Positions 19,076 to 27,404 of a stretch of DNA of 32,846 nt are shown here, piece after piece. Within the stretch, counting starts at the first letter, position 1; each line of letters opens with the position of its first letter. A program made the position numbers and the translations under genes. The DNA is from CAZKGE01 sp964541695 (GTDB lineage: Bacteria > Bacillota > Clostridia > Christensenellales > CAG-138): the NCBI GenBank assembly GCA_964541695.1, contig CAZIRB010000013.1:1-32846 (forward strand), written 5' to 3'. The notes beneath the pieces were generated by a model that saw only the letters and a list, made by a program, of their open reading frames with translations, was not told where the DNA came from and searched no databases.

Positions 19076-19130
19076 CAAAATAAAGCGGAGGCCGTAACCC
19101 CCGCGACAAGTAAAAACCGGCGCCTTCCGC
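19076..19130 (-). terminator. Possible terminator of the minus-strand lipoprotein operon
   Basis: On the minus strand GCGGAAGGC (19130-19122) can pair with GCCTCCGC (19092-19085) with one bulge and a long loop, followed by TTTATTTTG. The stem is weak, so this is a low-confidence call. Confidence 0.35.
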
Positions 19131-19158
19131 GGGACGGCAATCTTTGTTTTATCCCGCT

Positions 19159-20255
19159 TTACCCCGCATAAGGCAGCTTCTCAAAGCAGTCGAACTCCGG
19201 CACGCCGTCGATCAGATACGCTCTGCCCCATTCTTCGTTAACTTTATCGAGGACGACAAAGAGCCGGCCGGCGGAGCCGTCGGACGCGTTAAGGTANNNN
19301 NNNNNNNNNNNNNNNNNNNNNNNNNNNNNNNNNNNNNNNNNNNNNNNNNNNNNNNNNNNNNNNNNNNNNNNNNNNNNNNNNNNNNNNNNNNNNNNNCTTT
19401 ATCGAGGACGACAAAGAGCCGGCCGGCGGAGCCGTCGGACGCGTTAAGGTAATACACCGTGCTTTCCTCATCCCAGGCCGTCACGCGGATACTCTGATCT
19501 GGTCCGAGCGTCGCATCCCTGTACTGGCCGTTCTCCAGCACCTGCACCGGAATCTTCCGGGTCGTCGCAAGCGTGTAATACGCTATGTTTTCCTGATAGA
19601 CATCGTCCTCCAGCACCTGCCACAGGCCGTCGCCTGCGGGCTCGAGGACATACTCCGCGTTCAGCGCATACTCGCGGCAGGCGCGGTAGGAGCCGAGGAT
19701 GTCGATCCATTTGCAGATCGTCGCGAAAGCGGTCAGATCGCCGGAACCGCCCGCAATGTGCGTCACATACCCGTTCGCCTTGCTGGTCTGCGCGAGGGAG
19801 CCGTCGGCAAGCGCGTACACATATGTTCGATACAGCTCCGTGCCGCTCTCGTCCACGCTGAGCACGACGCATGCGCCGCCCGGATTCTCGATATAATATG
19901 CGGATTTAAAGAATCCCTCGGCCTTTATGGCCGTTTCCCGGCCGCCGCTCAGCGCCGTAAGCGTGATCTCGCTGTCCCCCATGTCGGGTGTGCCCACCTT
20001 CTCAGAAATGGTCAGGGTTGCGCCGCCAGAACCCGTGTAGGTGTCGCCGACCGACAGGGACGTGATTGCGGGCCCAGCCGGTTCGGGGGTGGACGCCGCG
20101 GGAGTTTCTAAAGGCGTCGTCTCCGCCGTGGCCGCGGGCGTTTCCAAGGGCGGCGGTTCCGTCGGTTCCGCCGGGCCTGCGACGCGGACCTCCGCGCAAC
20201 CGGCAAGCAGGGTCGCCGCCAATACAAGGCACAGCACCGCAATGCGTTTTCTCAT
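19159..20255 (-). CDS. Lipoprotein, paralogue A of a two-gene family
   Basis: Coordinates include a false gap (19297-19396). Removing 155 bp restores one frame of 313 residues ending FEKLPYAG. It has a lipoprotein signal (lipobox LLAGC, Cys20), a Pro/Thr/Glu linker (about 25-60), and a body sharing many blocks with the next gene: SAYYIENPGGACV, YRACREYALNAEY, LEPAGDGLW, PVQVLENGQYRDATL, AGRLFVVLDK. I do not recognise a named domain. ATG 20255 is chosen because GGAGGAG lies about seven bases upstream, better placed than for ATG 20261. It is probably the last gene of a long minus-strand operon. Confidence 0.85.
19242..19296 (-). repeat. 55-bp contig-end duplicate, left copy
   Basis: This sequence is identical to 19397-19451 beyond the N block. 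It is an assembly overlap within lipoprotein A. Confidence 0.95.
19297..19396. other. Artificial scaffold gap of 100 N
   Basis: Both flanks are the same 55 bp. Collapsing 155 bp gives the C terminus KVNEEWGRAYLIDG...LPYAG, which matches the end of the paralogue at 20333. No sequence is missing. Confidence 0.93.
19397..19451 (-). repeat. 55-bp contig-end duplicate, right copy
   Basis: This is the partner of 19242-19296, base for base. Confidence 0.95.
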
Positions 20256-20332
20256 AAGCATTCTCCTCCCTGCCCTCTTTGGGGAAAGCGGCGGTCAGGC
20301 TGGTCGCGGCAACCGAATGACGCTGTTAACCC

Positions 20333-21202
20333 TCACCCCGCGTAAGGCAGCTCCACGAACCATTCTTCCGCGAGCTTGCCGTCGATCAGAATCTCCCAAT
20401 TCTCAACGGTGACCGAAAGCCTACCCGCGCGGCCGTCCCGCGTTTTAAAGTGCACGACCGATTCTGCGTCCGTCGCCGTCACGCACAGCTCCGCCCCGGT
20501 GGCCAGCGTCCCGTCCTTGTACTGTCCGTTCTCAAGCATCTGCACCGGCAGCTTTTGCGTGGTCTCAAGGAAGAAATCGTTCTCTGTAATGTCGTACAGC
20601 CCGTCCCCGGCGAGTTCCAGCGTAAAATCTTCGTTTAATGTATATTCGCGCGTCGCGGAATATGTCCCCAGCATGTCCACATGGCAGGAGACGTTGATCG
20701 CCCCGTCGGTGATGCTTTTTACGGAGCCGCCTACGCTGTCCGTTTCGGTCAGGGAGCTTGCGTCCAGAACGTAGGTCGTCACGCTCTCGGACACGCCGAT
20801 GTCCGTGGTGAGCAGTATGCACGCTCCGCGCCCAGTTTCACAGTAATAGGCGGACACGAAATACCCGTCATAGGCGGCCGCGGACTCCCGGCCGTTGTTT
20901 TCTTCCGCGAGCAGTCGCGTGGTGGGCCAATCATCCTCCGCGCAGCACTCGGCTGTGATGAAGTATGTCGTCTCATGGAACGTGTAGGATGTGTCGCCCT
21001 CCAGCGGTTCCGCCGTAAACGCGTCCGGGGCCGGTGTGAGTGCGGGCGTCGGGTCGGCCGCTAAAACGGCGGTCGGCGCGGGCGGAGACGGCTCCCTGTC
21101 CCCTACCGGCGGGTTGTCGGCCGGCAGGGCCGGGCCGCAGCCGCAAAGCAGCAGCGCGGCGGCCAGCGCAAAACATAGTACGCGGATTTTCCGTTTGACC
21201 AT
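20333..21202 (-). CDS. Lipoprotein, paralogue B of a two-gene family
   Basis: This 289-residue lipoprotein (lipobox LLCGC, Cys22) is a diverged paralogue of the gene at 19159. Shared blocks include VSAYYCETGRGACI, TYSATREYTLNEDF, LELAGDGLYDI, LPVQMLENGQYKDGTL, DGRAGRLSV and the identical last residues LPYAG. A Pro/Ala linker separates the lipid anchor from the body. The start is ATG 21202 with AAGAGGG upstream; an in-frame ATG at 21220 would add six residues. The function is unknown. The repeated tail and shared core suggest a surface-exposed binding domain kept in two versions. Confidence 0.87.
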   Translation of the reverse strand: MVKRKIRVLCFALAAALLLCGCGPALPADNPPVGDREPSPPAPTAVLAADPTPALTPAPDAFTAEPLEGDTSYTFHETTYFITAECCAEDDWPTTRLLAEENNGRESAAAYDGYFVSAYYCETGRGACILLTTDIGVSESVTTYVLDASSLTETDSVGGSVKSITDGAINVSCHVDMLGTYSATREYTLNEDFTLELAGDGLYDITENDFFLETTQKLPVQMLENGQYKDGTLATGAELCVTATDAESVVHFKTRDGRAGRLSVTVENWEILIDGKLAEEWFVELPYAG

Positions 21203-21338
21203 TTTTGCCCTCTTTCTCATTGCGGGTTGGACGGCGGCTTGCCGTGGAAAGAACGCTGGTGCAGCGGCGCTGCGGGTCGGGGTCGGCGCTGCGCGGTTTT
21301 TAAAGTTATTCTGCTATAAGCCGTCGGACGCGCATTGC

Positions 21339-21686
21339 TTATGCCAACAGTTGGCCGTGGATCAGCAGCCCCGTCAGCAACGAGCCCGCGTTCATAACGC
21401 CCGATACGAGCAGCGCCTTTGGCGGCCGGAATCCGCAGAGCAGCCGCATGACCCACGCCTCCGCCAGAACGGCCAGGATTTCCAGCGCGGTCAGCACCGC
21501 CGCATAATACCGATCGCCCAAAAACCGGACGATGCCCATAAGCAGCAGGTTCAGTGCGGGGTTGGTCAAAAGGTTGCACAGCGCGCTGTAATAGACGTAA
21601 TCGCGCCTGCGGAACCACAGCGCGACGATACCGCCCTCAATCAGCAGCGTCGCCGCAAGATTGCCAAAAAGGTGCCCGTAAATCAC
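21339..21686 (-). CDS. Small multi-helix membrane protein, unknown
   Basis: This 115-residue hydrophobic protein has about four predicted membrane helices (near 3-22, 35-52, 62-82 and 90-112). It starts at GTG 21686, two bases after the stop of the upstream small gene, with no clear ribosome site, so it is probably translated by coupling. No known domain is recognised. Its tight linkage to the 62-residue protein and the MFS transporter suggests a common membrane function. Confidence 0.7.
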   Translation of the reverse strand: MIYGHLFGNLAATLLIEGGIVALWFRRRDYVYYSALCNLLTNPALNLLLMGIVRFLGDRYYAAVLTALEILAVLAEAWVMRLLCGFRPPKALLVSGVMNAGSLLTGLLIHGQLLA

Positions 21687-21688
21687 GT

Positions 21689-21877
21689 CTATTTTTTGTT
21701 TTCTTGTTTTGCTTTGTTTTTGCGGCGCGCCCGCACGATCAGCACGATGGCGAGCGCGACGAGCGCGATCACCACGGCGATCACCACCACGGGCATGTCG
21801 TAGGCCAAAGCGACCACTCCCGGTACGGGGGCGAGGTCAGGCAGAGCGTTCGCTGCATGAAAAGTCCAGATACCCAT
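21689..21877 (-). CDS. 62-residue single-helix membrane peptide
   Basis: Starting at ATG 21877 (AAAGGA eight bases upstream), the product begins MGIWTFHAANALPDLAPVPG, has one strong hydrophobic helix (about 27-49) and ends in a lysine-rich tail (RARRKNKAKQENKK). Its ribosome site lies in the end of the MFS gene, four bases away. The arrangement (short N-terminal segment, one helix, basic cytoplasmic tail) fits a small membrane partner of the transporter. No family is recognised. Confidence 0.7.
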   Translation of the reverse strand: MGIWTFHAANALPDLAPVPGVVALAYDMPVVVIAVVIALVALAIVLIVRARRKNKAKQENKK

Positions 21878-21881
21878 TGTT

Positions 21882-22925
21882 TCAATTCCTTTCTTGATTG
21901 ATTGTCGCAACAAACAGGCACAACGCAGAGAGGGTGATGCACAGCGCCATAACGGCCGGCGTGGCGGCTATCGGGAGCGCGAAAAAGAACGTGGGCACGC
22001 TGCCGCACAGCAGGCCCAATGTGGTCAGGCCGAAGGCAAGCCCGGGATTATGCGGAAAGCCGGAGGCGACGGCGCAGAGCGTGATCGGCATGGTTACATT
22101 GAAAAGGAGTAGCCCGGCCGTGCACAGCACGGGGTATCCGTACCCGAGGCACAGGAGCGGCACGGACAGCAGCAGCGTAACGACGGCCGTCGTCTTTGCG
22201 CCGAACCGGTCCGCAAGATATCCGCCCGCCGCCTTGCCTGCGCAGGCCCCCACGCCGGGCAACAGCGTCAGAAGCGCGGTGGTTTTCCAGGCGATCGGGA
22301 TGGAGGAGCCGACATAGGCGCGGATCACGATCGAGACCAGGCACAGCGCAAGCACCCAGGAGAACGGCAGCGCCGCGTTGGCGATCGGAAAGCGCGCCGC
22401 CGGACGTTCGCCGTTCCGGCTGCAATCCAACACGAGTATGAGAACGCCGCACAGCGCAAGGAGCACCAGCGGCGCAAGCAGTGGCACGCTTCCGCTTTGC
22501 CCCGCCAATATGCCCAGCGTCACGCCCAGCGCGCCCGATGAGACGAATATGCCGCTGCGCGCCATTTTGCCGCCCGCGTGGACAAGGCTGTCGATGCCGC
22601 CGCCGACGTGGAAACAGGCGTTTCCGAGCGCGCACAGGATCAGCGAGGTCCAGGGGAATGAAATCAGCGTGAGCCCCAAAACCAGCAGCGCGCAGCCGAT
22701 CACGGCGATGGGCACGCGTTTTTGCGCGTCGCACAAATAGCCCACGAACGGCTGCAGACCGAACGCGAGAACGTTATACAGCAAAAAACCCAGCGCGACC
22801 GTTTGAAACGCTGCGCCGCCCTCCGGCAGACTATTCCGAAAGCCGGAAAACAGCATGAAGAAGCACGCAAAATCCACGCAGAAGTGTGAAAACGTGTATA
22901 CCGCAAGGGACGCGCGATGCTGCAT
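21882..22925 (-). CDS. MFS transporter
   Basis: This 347-residue polytopic protein has about 11-12 membrane helices in two halves. Visible MFS-type loops include GYLCDAQKRVP after helix 2 (the motif-A position) and GGYLADRFGAKTTAV in the second half, whose GxLADRFG matches the major facilitator signature. The glycine-rich FHVGGGIDSLV segment recalls fosmidomycin-resistance-like efflux proteins. It is somewhat short for MFS. The start ATG has GGAGG about ten bases upstream. The substrate cannot be told. Confidence 0.85.
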   Translation of the reverse strand: MQHRASLAVYTFSHFCVDFACFFMLFSGFRNSLPEGGAAFQTVALGFLLYNVLAFGLQPFVGYLCDAQKRVPIAVIGCALLVLGLTLISFPWTSLILCALGNACFHVGGGIDSLVHAGGKMARSGIFVSSGALGVTLGILAGQSGSVPLLAPLVLLALCGVLILVLDCSRNGERPAARFPIANAALPFSWVLALCLVSIVIRAYVGSSIPIAWKTTALLTLLPGVGACAGKAAGGYLADRFGAKTTAVVTLLLSVPLLCLGYGYPVLCTAGLLLFNVTMPITLCAVASGFPHNPGLAFGLTTLGLLCGSVPTFFFALPIAATPAVMALCITLSALCLFVATINQERN

Positions 22926-22981
22926 GAAAGCTTGCCTCCGGTGTTTAAGCTAAGTGTGAAAGTCGCAAAAAAACCACGGCG

Positions 22982-24112
22982 CTAACCGCCGAGCGTCAGC
23001 AGGACCGCCTCGATTTGTTTTGCGTATCCCAGCGTCCAGAATTCGTCGGGAGGGATGTAGATCGTGTCATATGCCTCGCCGTCCGGGCCGTAGAACTGCT
23101 CGCGCAGGCGCCGGTTCTCCTGCGCAAATACTTCCCGGGTTACCTGCTGCCCGTCGACTTCAAAGCGCAGGGCGACATCGTAGACGCTGTCCGTAATATC
23201 GAAGGATTCCCCCTGCGGAAGGACCGCGCGCAGAACGTGCGAGACGAGATTGCCGCCCCGGACGGTGTAATACGCGCTGCAGAAATCCTCCGTGTCCAAA
23301 TAGAAATTGAGCCACAGCCCCTCGTCCGTCCTGCAGAGGAGCACCTCCTTGCCCTCGTCGCTCTGGGCAAAGTAATAGCCCACCCGCTCCTGCAGCACGC
23401 GGACGGCCTACGCGTCCCGATAGGTGTACAGCTCGACATGCGGAACGTTGCGCACATCCTCATAGACGGCGCCGCCGTACGCATAGGTATACGCCGTGGG
23501 CACGCCGTACATGCAGAGCAGCTCGGAAGCGCCGTCAAAGTCGCAGTCGATAAGAGTCGCGTAGAACACGCCGGCGGGATAGTTCTCCAGTTCCTCCTCC
23601 GGCGCTTCGTACCGGCCGTGTTGGTCGATCAGCGCCTGCAGCGCGGCCCGGTAGGCCGTGCCCGCGCCCGCGCCTATCCGCATATCGTTCACTAAGCCCG
23701 CGATCAGATCGTCGACTTCCTCCGATTCGGCCCCGTACGTCCTCGCGCCGAGAAGCACGGCGAGCGAGCGCATCGGCTTTCCCGAAAGATCATAGGCGCG
23801 GGACAGGCTTAGGTACAGCCGCGTCAGCTCCTCCGGCGGGCGGCCCTCGTCGACGGCGTACCGAATCGCGGCCTGGTAGGCGTAGGCGGCCTCCTGCCAC
23901 TCGCCCGCTTTGGCGTGTTCGTCACCCCGTACGGTGTTGTAAAAGGCAAGCGATTCTTCTCCCGCCTCAACGGCCGTTGTCTCCGGCAAAGGAGCCGGCG
24001 TCGGCTGCGGCGTCGGGTTGCCTAAGGCCGGCTGCAAATCGGGCGGCGGAAAACACGCCGTCAAAAAACACAGCGCCATGAGCAACAGGGCCGGCAGCGC
24101 AATCCGGCGCAT
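22982..24112 (-). pseudogene. Lipoprotein gene interrupted by an in-frame TAG
   Basis: ATG 24112 (GGAGGTGAGG upstream) starts a lipoprotein (lipobox LTAC, Cys20) with a TPR-like helical section (about 50-150) and a CDFDGASELLCMYG segment like those of FG-GAP/VCBS-type lipoproteins. Codon 235 is TAG (23408-23410), after ELYTYRDA. The same frame then stays open for 141 more codons (AVRVLQERVGYYF... to LTLGG), and no ribosome site precedes the second half. The natural continuation is typical for this kind of protein, so this looks like one gene of about 375 residues broken by a nonsense mutation or a base error. TAG is the normal stop of many genes here, so recoding is unlikely. The first 234 residues could still make a truncated lipoprotein. 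Confidence 0.75.
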
Positions 24113-24168
24113 ATGGTCCTCACCTCCCTCAAAACCGTAACCGCCGTCCGATCAGACCGAAACGCCGT

Positions 24169-25053
24169 TTAAAAACCGGCCGGATAGTTGGGCAGCGGAA
24201 GCATGTCCGGGAACTCGTCGACCGTTGCGGAGAAGCCCGCCCAAATCGTTTCCCACTCTTCCATCGATATCGGGGTCAGCGCGTCGGGCGTCGGGTACAG
24301 GTTGGACGCGCCCTTGTAATGCTCGCCGTATCGAATGATCTCGGCGTTTTCGAGGCCCGCGTATTCCTCGTTTTGAGCGGCCGCGTTCCAATCGGTATAC
24401 AGCCCCTCCGCGAGGACCAAATTTGTCCCCTGCTCGGGCAGCCTGTAAAACATATCGACCGCCTCACCCATGTGCGACCAGCTCAGGACGAGCACGCTCT
24501 CGCCATCCTCATTATAATGAAGCCTGAGCTCGTCGCGCGCGTTGGCCTTTTGGTACAGCGAGCGCGGCGCATGATCGGCTATGGTGTATACGCCCCAGAT
24601 ATAGTCGCCGTACGAGTCTACGGCGATGATGAACAGCTCGGGTGTCCGGTCCTTGTTGATGTCCCGGGCCGCATAACACAGGGACAGGCCGGCGATGTCC
24701 ACGCCCACGCCGCCCATGTCGGGGCTCAGGCTCTTGGCGGTGGCGAGAAACGCGTCATTGAGGATCGGGGCGAAGCTGGTAAACCCGCTCGATTGCGCAA
24801 GGACATACGCGTCGATGATCGGCCGGTACACCTCCAGCGGCGCGCCGGCGTCGGCGTTCTGCTGCGGCCCTTCCGCCGCGGTCTGCTCCGGCGTCGCGGC
24901 CGGCTCGGGCGTTTGCGCCGGCTGCTCGACGGCCGGCGGCGCGGATTTAGCCGCGTCCGCAAACGCGTCGATGCCGCAGCCCGCCAGTAAAAGGACCGAC
25001 GCCGCGATAAGGGCCAGTATGCTCCGTTTCCGTTTGCCGGCCGTTCCGCTCAT
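24169..25053 (-). CDS. Lipoprotein of unknown function, first gene of the minus-strand run
   Basis: This 294-residue protein has a lipoprotein signal (lipobox LLAGC, Cys26), a Pro/Ala/Glu linker (about 40-75) and a body containing AARDINKDRTPELFI, an FG-GAP-like Asp/Asn-rich calcium-type loop. LSWSHMGEAVDMFYRL follows, and it ends LPNYPAGF. ATG 25053 is chosen over ATG 25080 because AAAGGAAG is eight bases upstream. It is 56 bases before the interrupted lipoprotein, which has a similar Asp-rich loop, so the two may belong to one family. A candidate promoter lies at 25423-25451. Confidence 0.85.
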   Translation of the reverse strand: MSGTAGKRKRSILALIAASVLLLAGCGIDAFADAAKSAPPAVEQPAQTPEPAATPEQTAAEGPQQNADAGAPLEVYRPIIDAYVLAQSSGFTSFAPILNDAFLATAKSLSPDMGGVGVDIAGLSLCYAARDINKDRTPELFIIAVDSYGDYIWGVYTIADHAPRSLYQKANARDELRLHYNEDGESVLVLSWSHMGEAVDMFYRLPEQGTNLVLAEGLYTDWNAAAQNEEYAGLENAEIIRYGEHYKGASNLYPTPDALTPISMEEWETIWAGFSATVDEFPDMLPLPNYPAGF

Positions 25054-25422
25054 AGTGTTTTCTTCCTTTCTTCCGTTCATCGAGAAGGATATGCCGCGCG
25101 TCGCGGCGTAAATTGCGGTTGTTCGGGTACGGACCGCTGAAACCGGTTGGAACTCTATGCGGATACAAACCCGCGCGCCGTATTCGGCGCAGAGGGTCTC
25201 GGTATTTGGCGTGTATGTCGGGCAGCCTGTGTTTTTGCAAAGGTTTGGGGCGCAAGAACTGCGCGCGCGGACGTGAGTTTCCTATAACCGGCGGAAGATA
25301 CCGCGCCGGTCGGCGGATGGTCGCATATGCTCTTGAGCGCGCGATCGACGCGTCTGCTTTTCGGGATTTTGAGCCTTTCGATAGGGCGTTCCTCCTTTTG
25401 TGGGAAGTGTCCTATTAAAAAC

Positions 25423-25451
25423 AATATACAGGATTCCGCCGCGGCGCGCAA
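25423..25451 (-). promoter_or_regulatory. Candidate sigma-A promoter for the minus-strand lipoprotein operon
   Basis: On the minus strand TTGCGC (25451-25446), a 17-bp spacer and TATATT (25428-25423) point to the lipoprotein at 25053. The -10 box and spacing are good; the -35 is moderate. Confidence 0.5.
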
Positions 25452-25533
25452 GGAAACCGGGCAATCCGGGCGCGATAATTTTTTTGACCGGGCCGCGCGT
25501 GACAAAAACGCAGATTCCGCGGCAAAAGTGCTG

Positions 25534-25560
25534 TTGACCGGACAATATCGATGGTATACT
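25534..25560 (+). promoter_or_regulatory. Extended -10 promoter for the MBL-VOC operon
   Basis: TTGACC (25534-25539) and TATACT (25555-25560) are 15 bp apart. A TGG directly before the -10 box makes it an extended -10, which can make up for the short spacer. The gene start is 27 bases downstream. Confidence 0.6.
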
Positions 25561-25587
25561 AAATTGACGAATTCATCGGAGGCGCCT

Positions 25588-26298
25588 ATGACCGACACGT
25601 TGGACCTGCGGGTACAGTACATCTTCCACAGCGGATTTTTGGTCGAAACGGACGAAAGCTGCTATCTGTTCGACTATTACCGCGGCGAGCTGCCGAAACT
25701 TGACGCGGACAAGCCCATCGTCGTGTTCGGCAGCCACGGCCACCGCGACCACTATAACCCCGATGTCTTTCCCCTGCTGCGGGAGATGGGCATGAAGCGC
25801 GTTTTTGCGGTCCTTGCCGAGGACATATCCGAACGGAAATATCCCGACGGCGTGGATGTGCTGACGGCCTGCGCGGACAAAACGTACGACCTGCCGCGCG
25901 GGGAACGGCTGGAGACGCTGCGCTCCACCGATAGCGGCACGGCTTTTTTGCTCACGACCGGCGCGGGCACGGTCTACCATGCGGGGGATTTGAACGATTG
26001 GACCTGGGAGGGCGAGCCCGACGAGGACAACCGGCAGATGCGCGAAAACTATCGCCGCGAGATCGATAGGCTCAAGGGCCGGCGGATCGACGTCGCCTTT
26101 GTTCCCCTGGACCCAAGGCAGGAAGCGCACTATGCGGCCGGGCTGCTCTACTTCCTGTCGACGGTCGACGCAAAGCGCGTATATCCGATGCATTATTGGA
26201 AGAAGCCCGACGTGATCGGGCGGTTTTTGACGGAGTACCCGCAGTACCGGGACATTGTGCAATATACGGAAAAATTATCGGGAGGTATGGAAGCATGA
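25588..26298 (+). CDS. MBL-fold metal-dependent hydrolase
   Basis: This 236-residue protein has the metallo-beta-lactamase fold metal site: His50, His52, Asp54 and His55 in GSHGHRDHYN, with His131 and Asp134 (YHAGDLND) and a C-terminal His202 (YPMHYW). The family contains Zn- or Mn-dependent hydrolases of many substrates, so the reaction is unknown. The start ATG has GGAGG about five bases upstream, and an extended -10 promoter precedes it. Its stop overlaps the next gene (ATGA), so the two are translated together. Confidence 0.9.
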   Translation: MTDTLDLRVQYIFHSGFLVETDESCYLFDYYRGELPKLDADKPIVVFGSHGHRDHYNPDVFPLLREMGMKRVFAVLAEDISERKYPDGVDVLTACADKTYDLPRGERLETLRSTDSGTAFLLTTGAGTVYHAGDLNDWTWEGEPDEDNRQMRENYRREIDRLKGRRIDVAFVPLDPRQEAHYAAGLLYFLSTVDAKRVYPMHYWKKPDVIGRFLTEYPQYRDIVQYTEKLSGGMEA

Positions 26299-26660
26299 AA
26301 TTTAAGATGATCCACGAGAACTACAACGTCAGCGACCTTAGCGCATCGCTTTCCTTTTATCAAAAGGCCCTCGGCCTTTCGGAGCGCCGGCGCATAACGG
26401 GCGACGATTTTACGATCGTGTACGTCGGCAACGAGGAGGCGGAATTCGAGCTGGAACTGACCCGCCTTGCCGGGCACCCGCAGAAGTACGATCTGGGCGA
26501 ATGCGAATTCCACCTGGCCTTCCAGGTCGACGACTTCGAGGCCGCGCACAAGCTCCATGAGGAGATGGGCTGCATCTGCTACGAGAACCCGTCGATGGGC
26601 ATCTACTTCATCGAGGACCCCGACGGCTACTGGCTCGAGATCCTCCCCGCGCGCAAATAG
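26295..26660 (+). CDS. VOC (glyoxalase I-like) protein
   Basis: This 121-residue protein has the paired beta-alpha-beta units of the vicinal oxygen chelate fold, with likely metal ligands His7 (MIHENYNV), a central His (ECEFHLAF) and the C-terminal Glu of YWLEIL. It opens like lactoylglutathione lyases (KMIHENYNVSDL..SFYQKALGL) and ends DPDGYWLEILPA, but glutathione is uncertain in this kind of host. The substrate is therefore left open. GGAGG (26281-26285) precedes the ATG, which overlaps the MBL stop. Confidence 0.9.
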   Translation: MKFKMIHENYNVSDLSASLSFYQKALGLSERRRITGDDFTIVYVGNEEAEFELELTRLAGHPQKYDLGECEFHLAFQVDDFEAAHKLHEEMGCICYENPSMGIYFIEDPDGYWLEILPARK

Positions 26661-26661
26661 A

Positions 26662-26706
26662 GCGCTTCCGGCAAGCGGAAGCGCAGACCGGCAGGCGCAT
26701 TTTTTC
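26662..26706 (+). terminator. Hairpin and T-run after the VOC gene
   Basis: Arms GCGCTTCCG (26662-26670) and CGGAAGCGC (26676-26684) form a perfect 9-bp stem with a five-base loop directly after the stop. The T6 run comes 16 bases later, so termination may be imperfect. Confidence 0.45.
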
Positions 26707-26762
26707 AAAAGCACCGAATTGAATTTTAGGTGGTCGATTGAAACGACCGGAAGGAGCCGCCC

Positions 26763-27020
26763 ATGGGAGAGTTCAGCAAGCTGCCGAACATCGGCCCGGT
26801 TGTGGAGGAACAGCTGATCGAGGCGGGCGTCGGAACGGCGGAACAACTGAGGCAATTGGGCAGCCGCGAAGCGTGGCTGCGAATCCGCATAAACGACCCG
26901 TCCGCCTGCATCCACCGGCTGTACGCGCTCGAGGGTGCGATCCGGGGCGTCCGCAAGGCGGAGCTACCCGAAGCGGTCAAGGCGGAGCTGAAGCAGTTTT
27001 ACCGCTCGATCTGCGGCTGA
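26763..27020 (+). CDS. TfoX C-terminal-domain protein
   Basis: This 85-residue protein is a stand-alone TfoX C-terminal domain: LPNIGPVVEEQLIEAGV is the helix-hairpin-like opening, followed by LRQLGSREAWLRIR and LYALEGAIRG. In Proteobacteria TfoX/Sxy controls competence genes together with an N-terminal domain; in Clostridia this domain is often found alone and its role is not known. The start ATG has AAGGAG (26751-26756) upstream. Confidence 0.88.
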   Translation: MGEFSKLPNIGPVVEEQLIEAGVGTAEQLRQLGSREAWLRIRINDPSACIHRLYALEGAIRGVRKAELPEAVKAELKQFYRSICG

Positions 27021-27404
27021 CACACGTCTGCGGCGGCGTGACTAAGGGAGATCAAGGTTACAATAAATTCCAACGCGAGAGCGCTGACGTGCGGCCCTCG
27101 GTGTGTGGCTGCGACTACACGAACCGTTTGAAGGCTGCGCTGTATTCCGGCGTGAGGATGCCGACGTGCACGACCCCGCGGCGCGCGGGTCAACACGAGC
27201 TGTCGCAGACCGCATTGTTTTCCGATATGAGGACGAGAACGTGCGGCCCGCGGCGCGTGGCTGCAAAGGCACGAACCGTTTGAAGGCTGCGCCGTACTCC
27301 GACGCGAGGATGACGACACATAAGAACACGGCCCTGCGACTCGCGACGCGTGACATTGCACAACCGAGCCCCAACACAAGGAAATTGGCCGCCCGCCATC
27401 TACT
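27021..27404. repeat. Imperfect ~76-bp-period tandem repeat, apparently non-coding
   Basis: Related blocks starting near ACGTGC occur at 27087, 27164 and 27239, with a diverged fourth near 27314. The spacing is 77, 75 and about 75 bp. Units at 27087 and 27239 are the most alike and share the stretch ACGAACCGTTTGAAGGCTGCG. Between them GAGGATG/GAGGACG and CCCGCGGCGCG recur in each unit. No ribosome site or gene-like coding pattern was found. It lies between the TfoX-domain gene and the convergent alkA-like gene, a usual place for dispersed repeat families. Confidence 0.65.

Larger units (their letters stand above)
25054..25587. other. 534-bp divergent intergenic region with two promoters and no clear gene
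   Basis: It holds a minus-strand promoter (25423-25451) and a plus-strand promoter (25534-25560) about 80 bases apart. On the minus strand the leader from about 25415 to the lipoprotein start is about 360 bases long. A strong AAAGGAGG (25399-25392) sits in it but is followed by no ATG, GTG or TTG at a usable distance; an ATC (25382-25380) is the nearest odd candidate. It may be the remnant of a leader gene or an RNA element. Confidence 0.5.

Noticed and set aside
23408..23410. TAG recoded as an amino acid (for example pyrrolysine)
   Set aside because: TAG is the plain stop of many genes in the window, including the cyclase, FecR, both exporters and the CNB protein, and no recoding machinery is seen.
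27087..27330. CRISPR array
   Set aside because: The repeats are imperfect and about 76 bp apart without constant repeats and unique spacers, and no cas gene is present.
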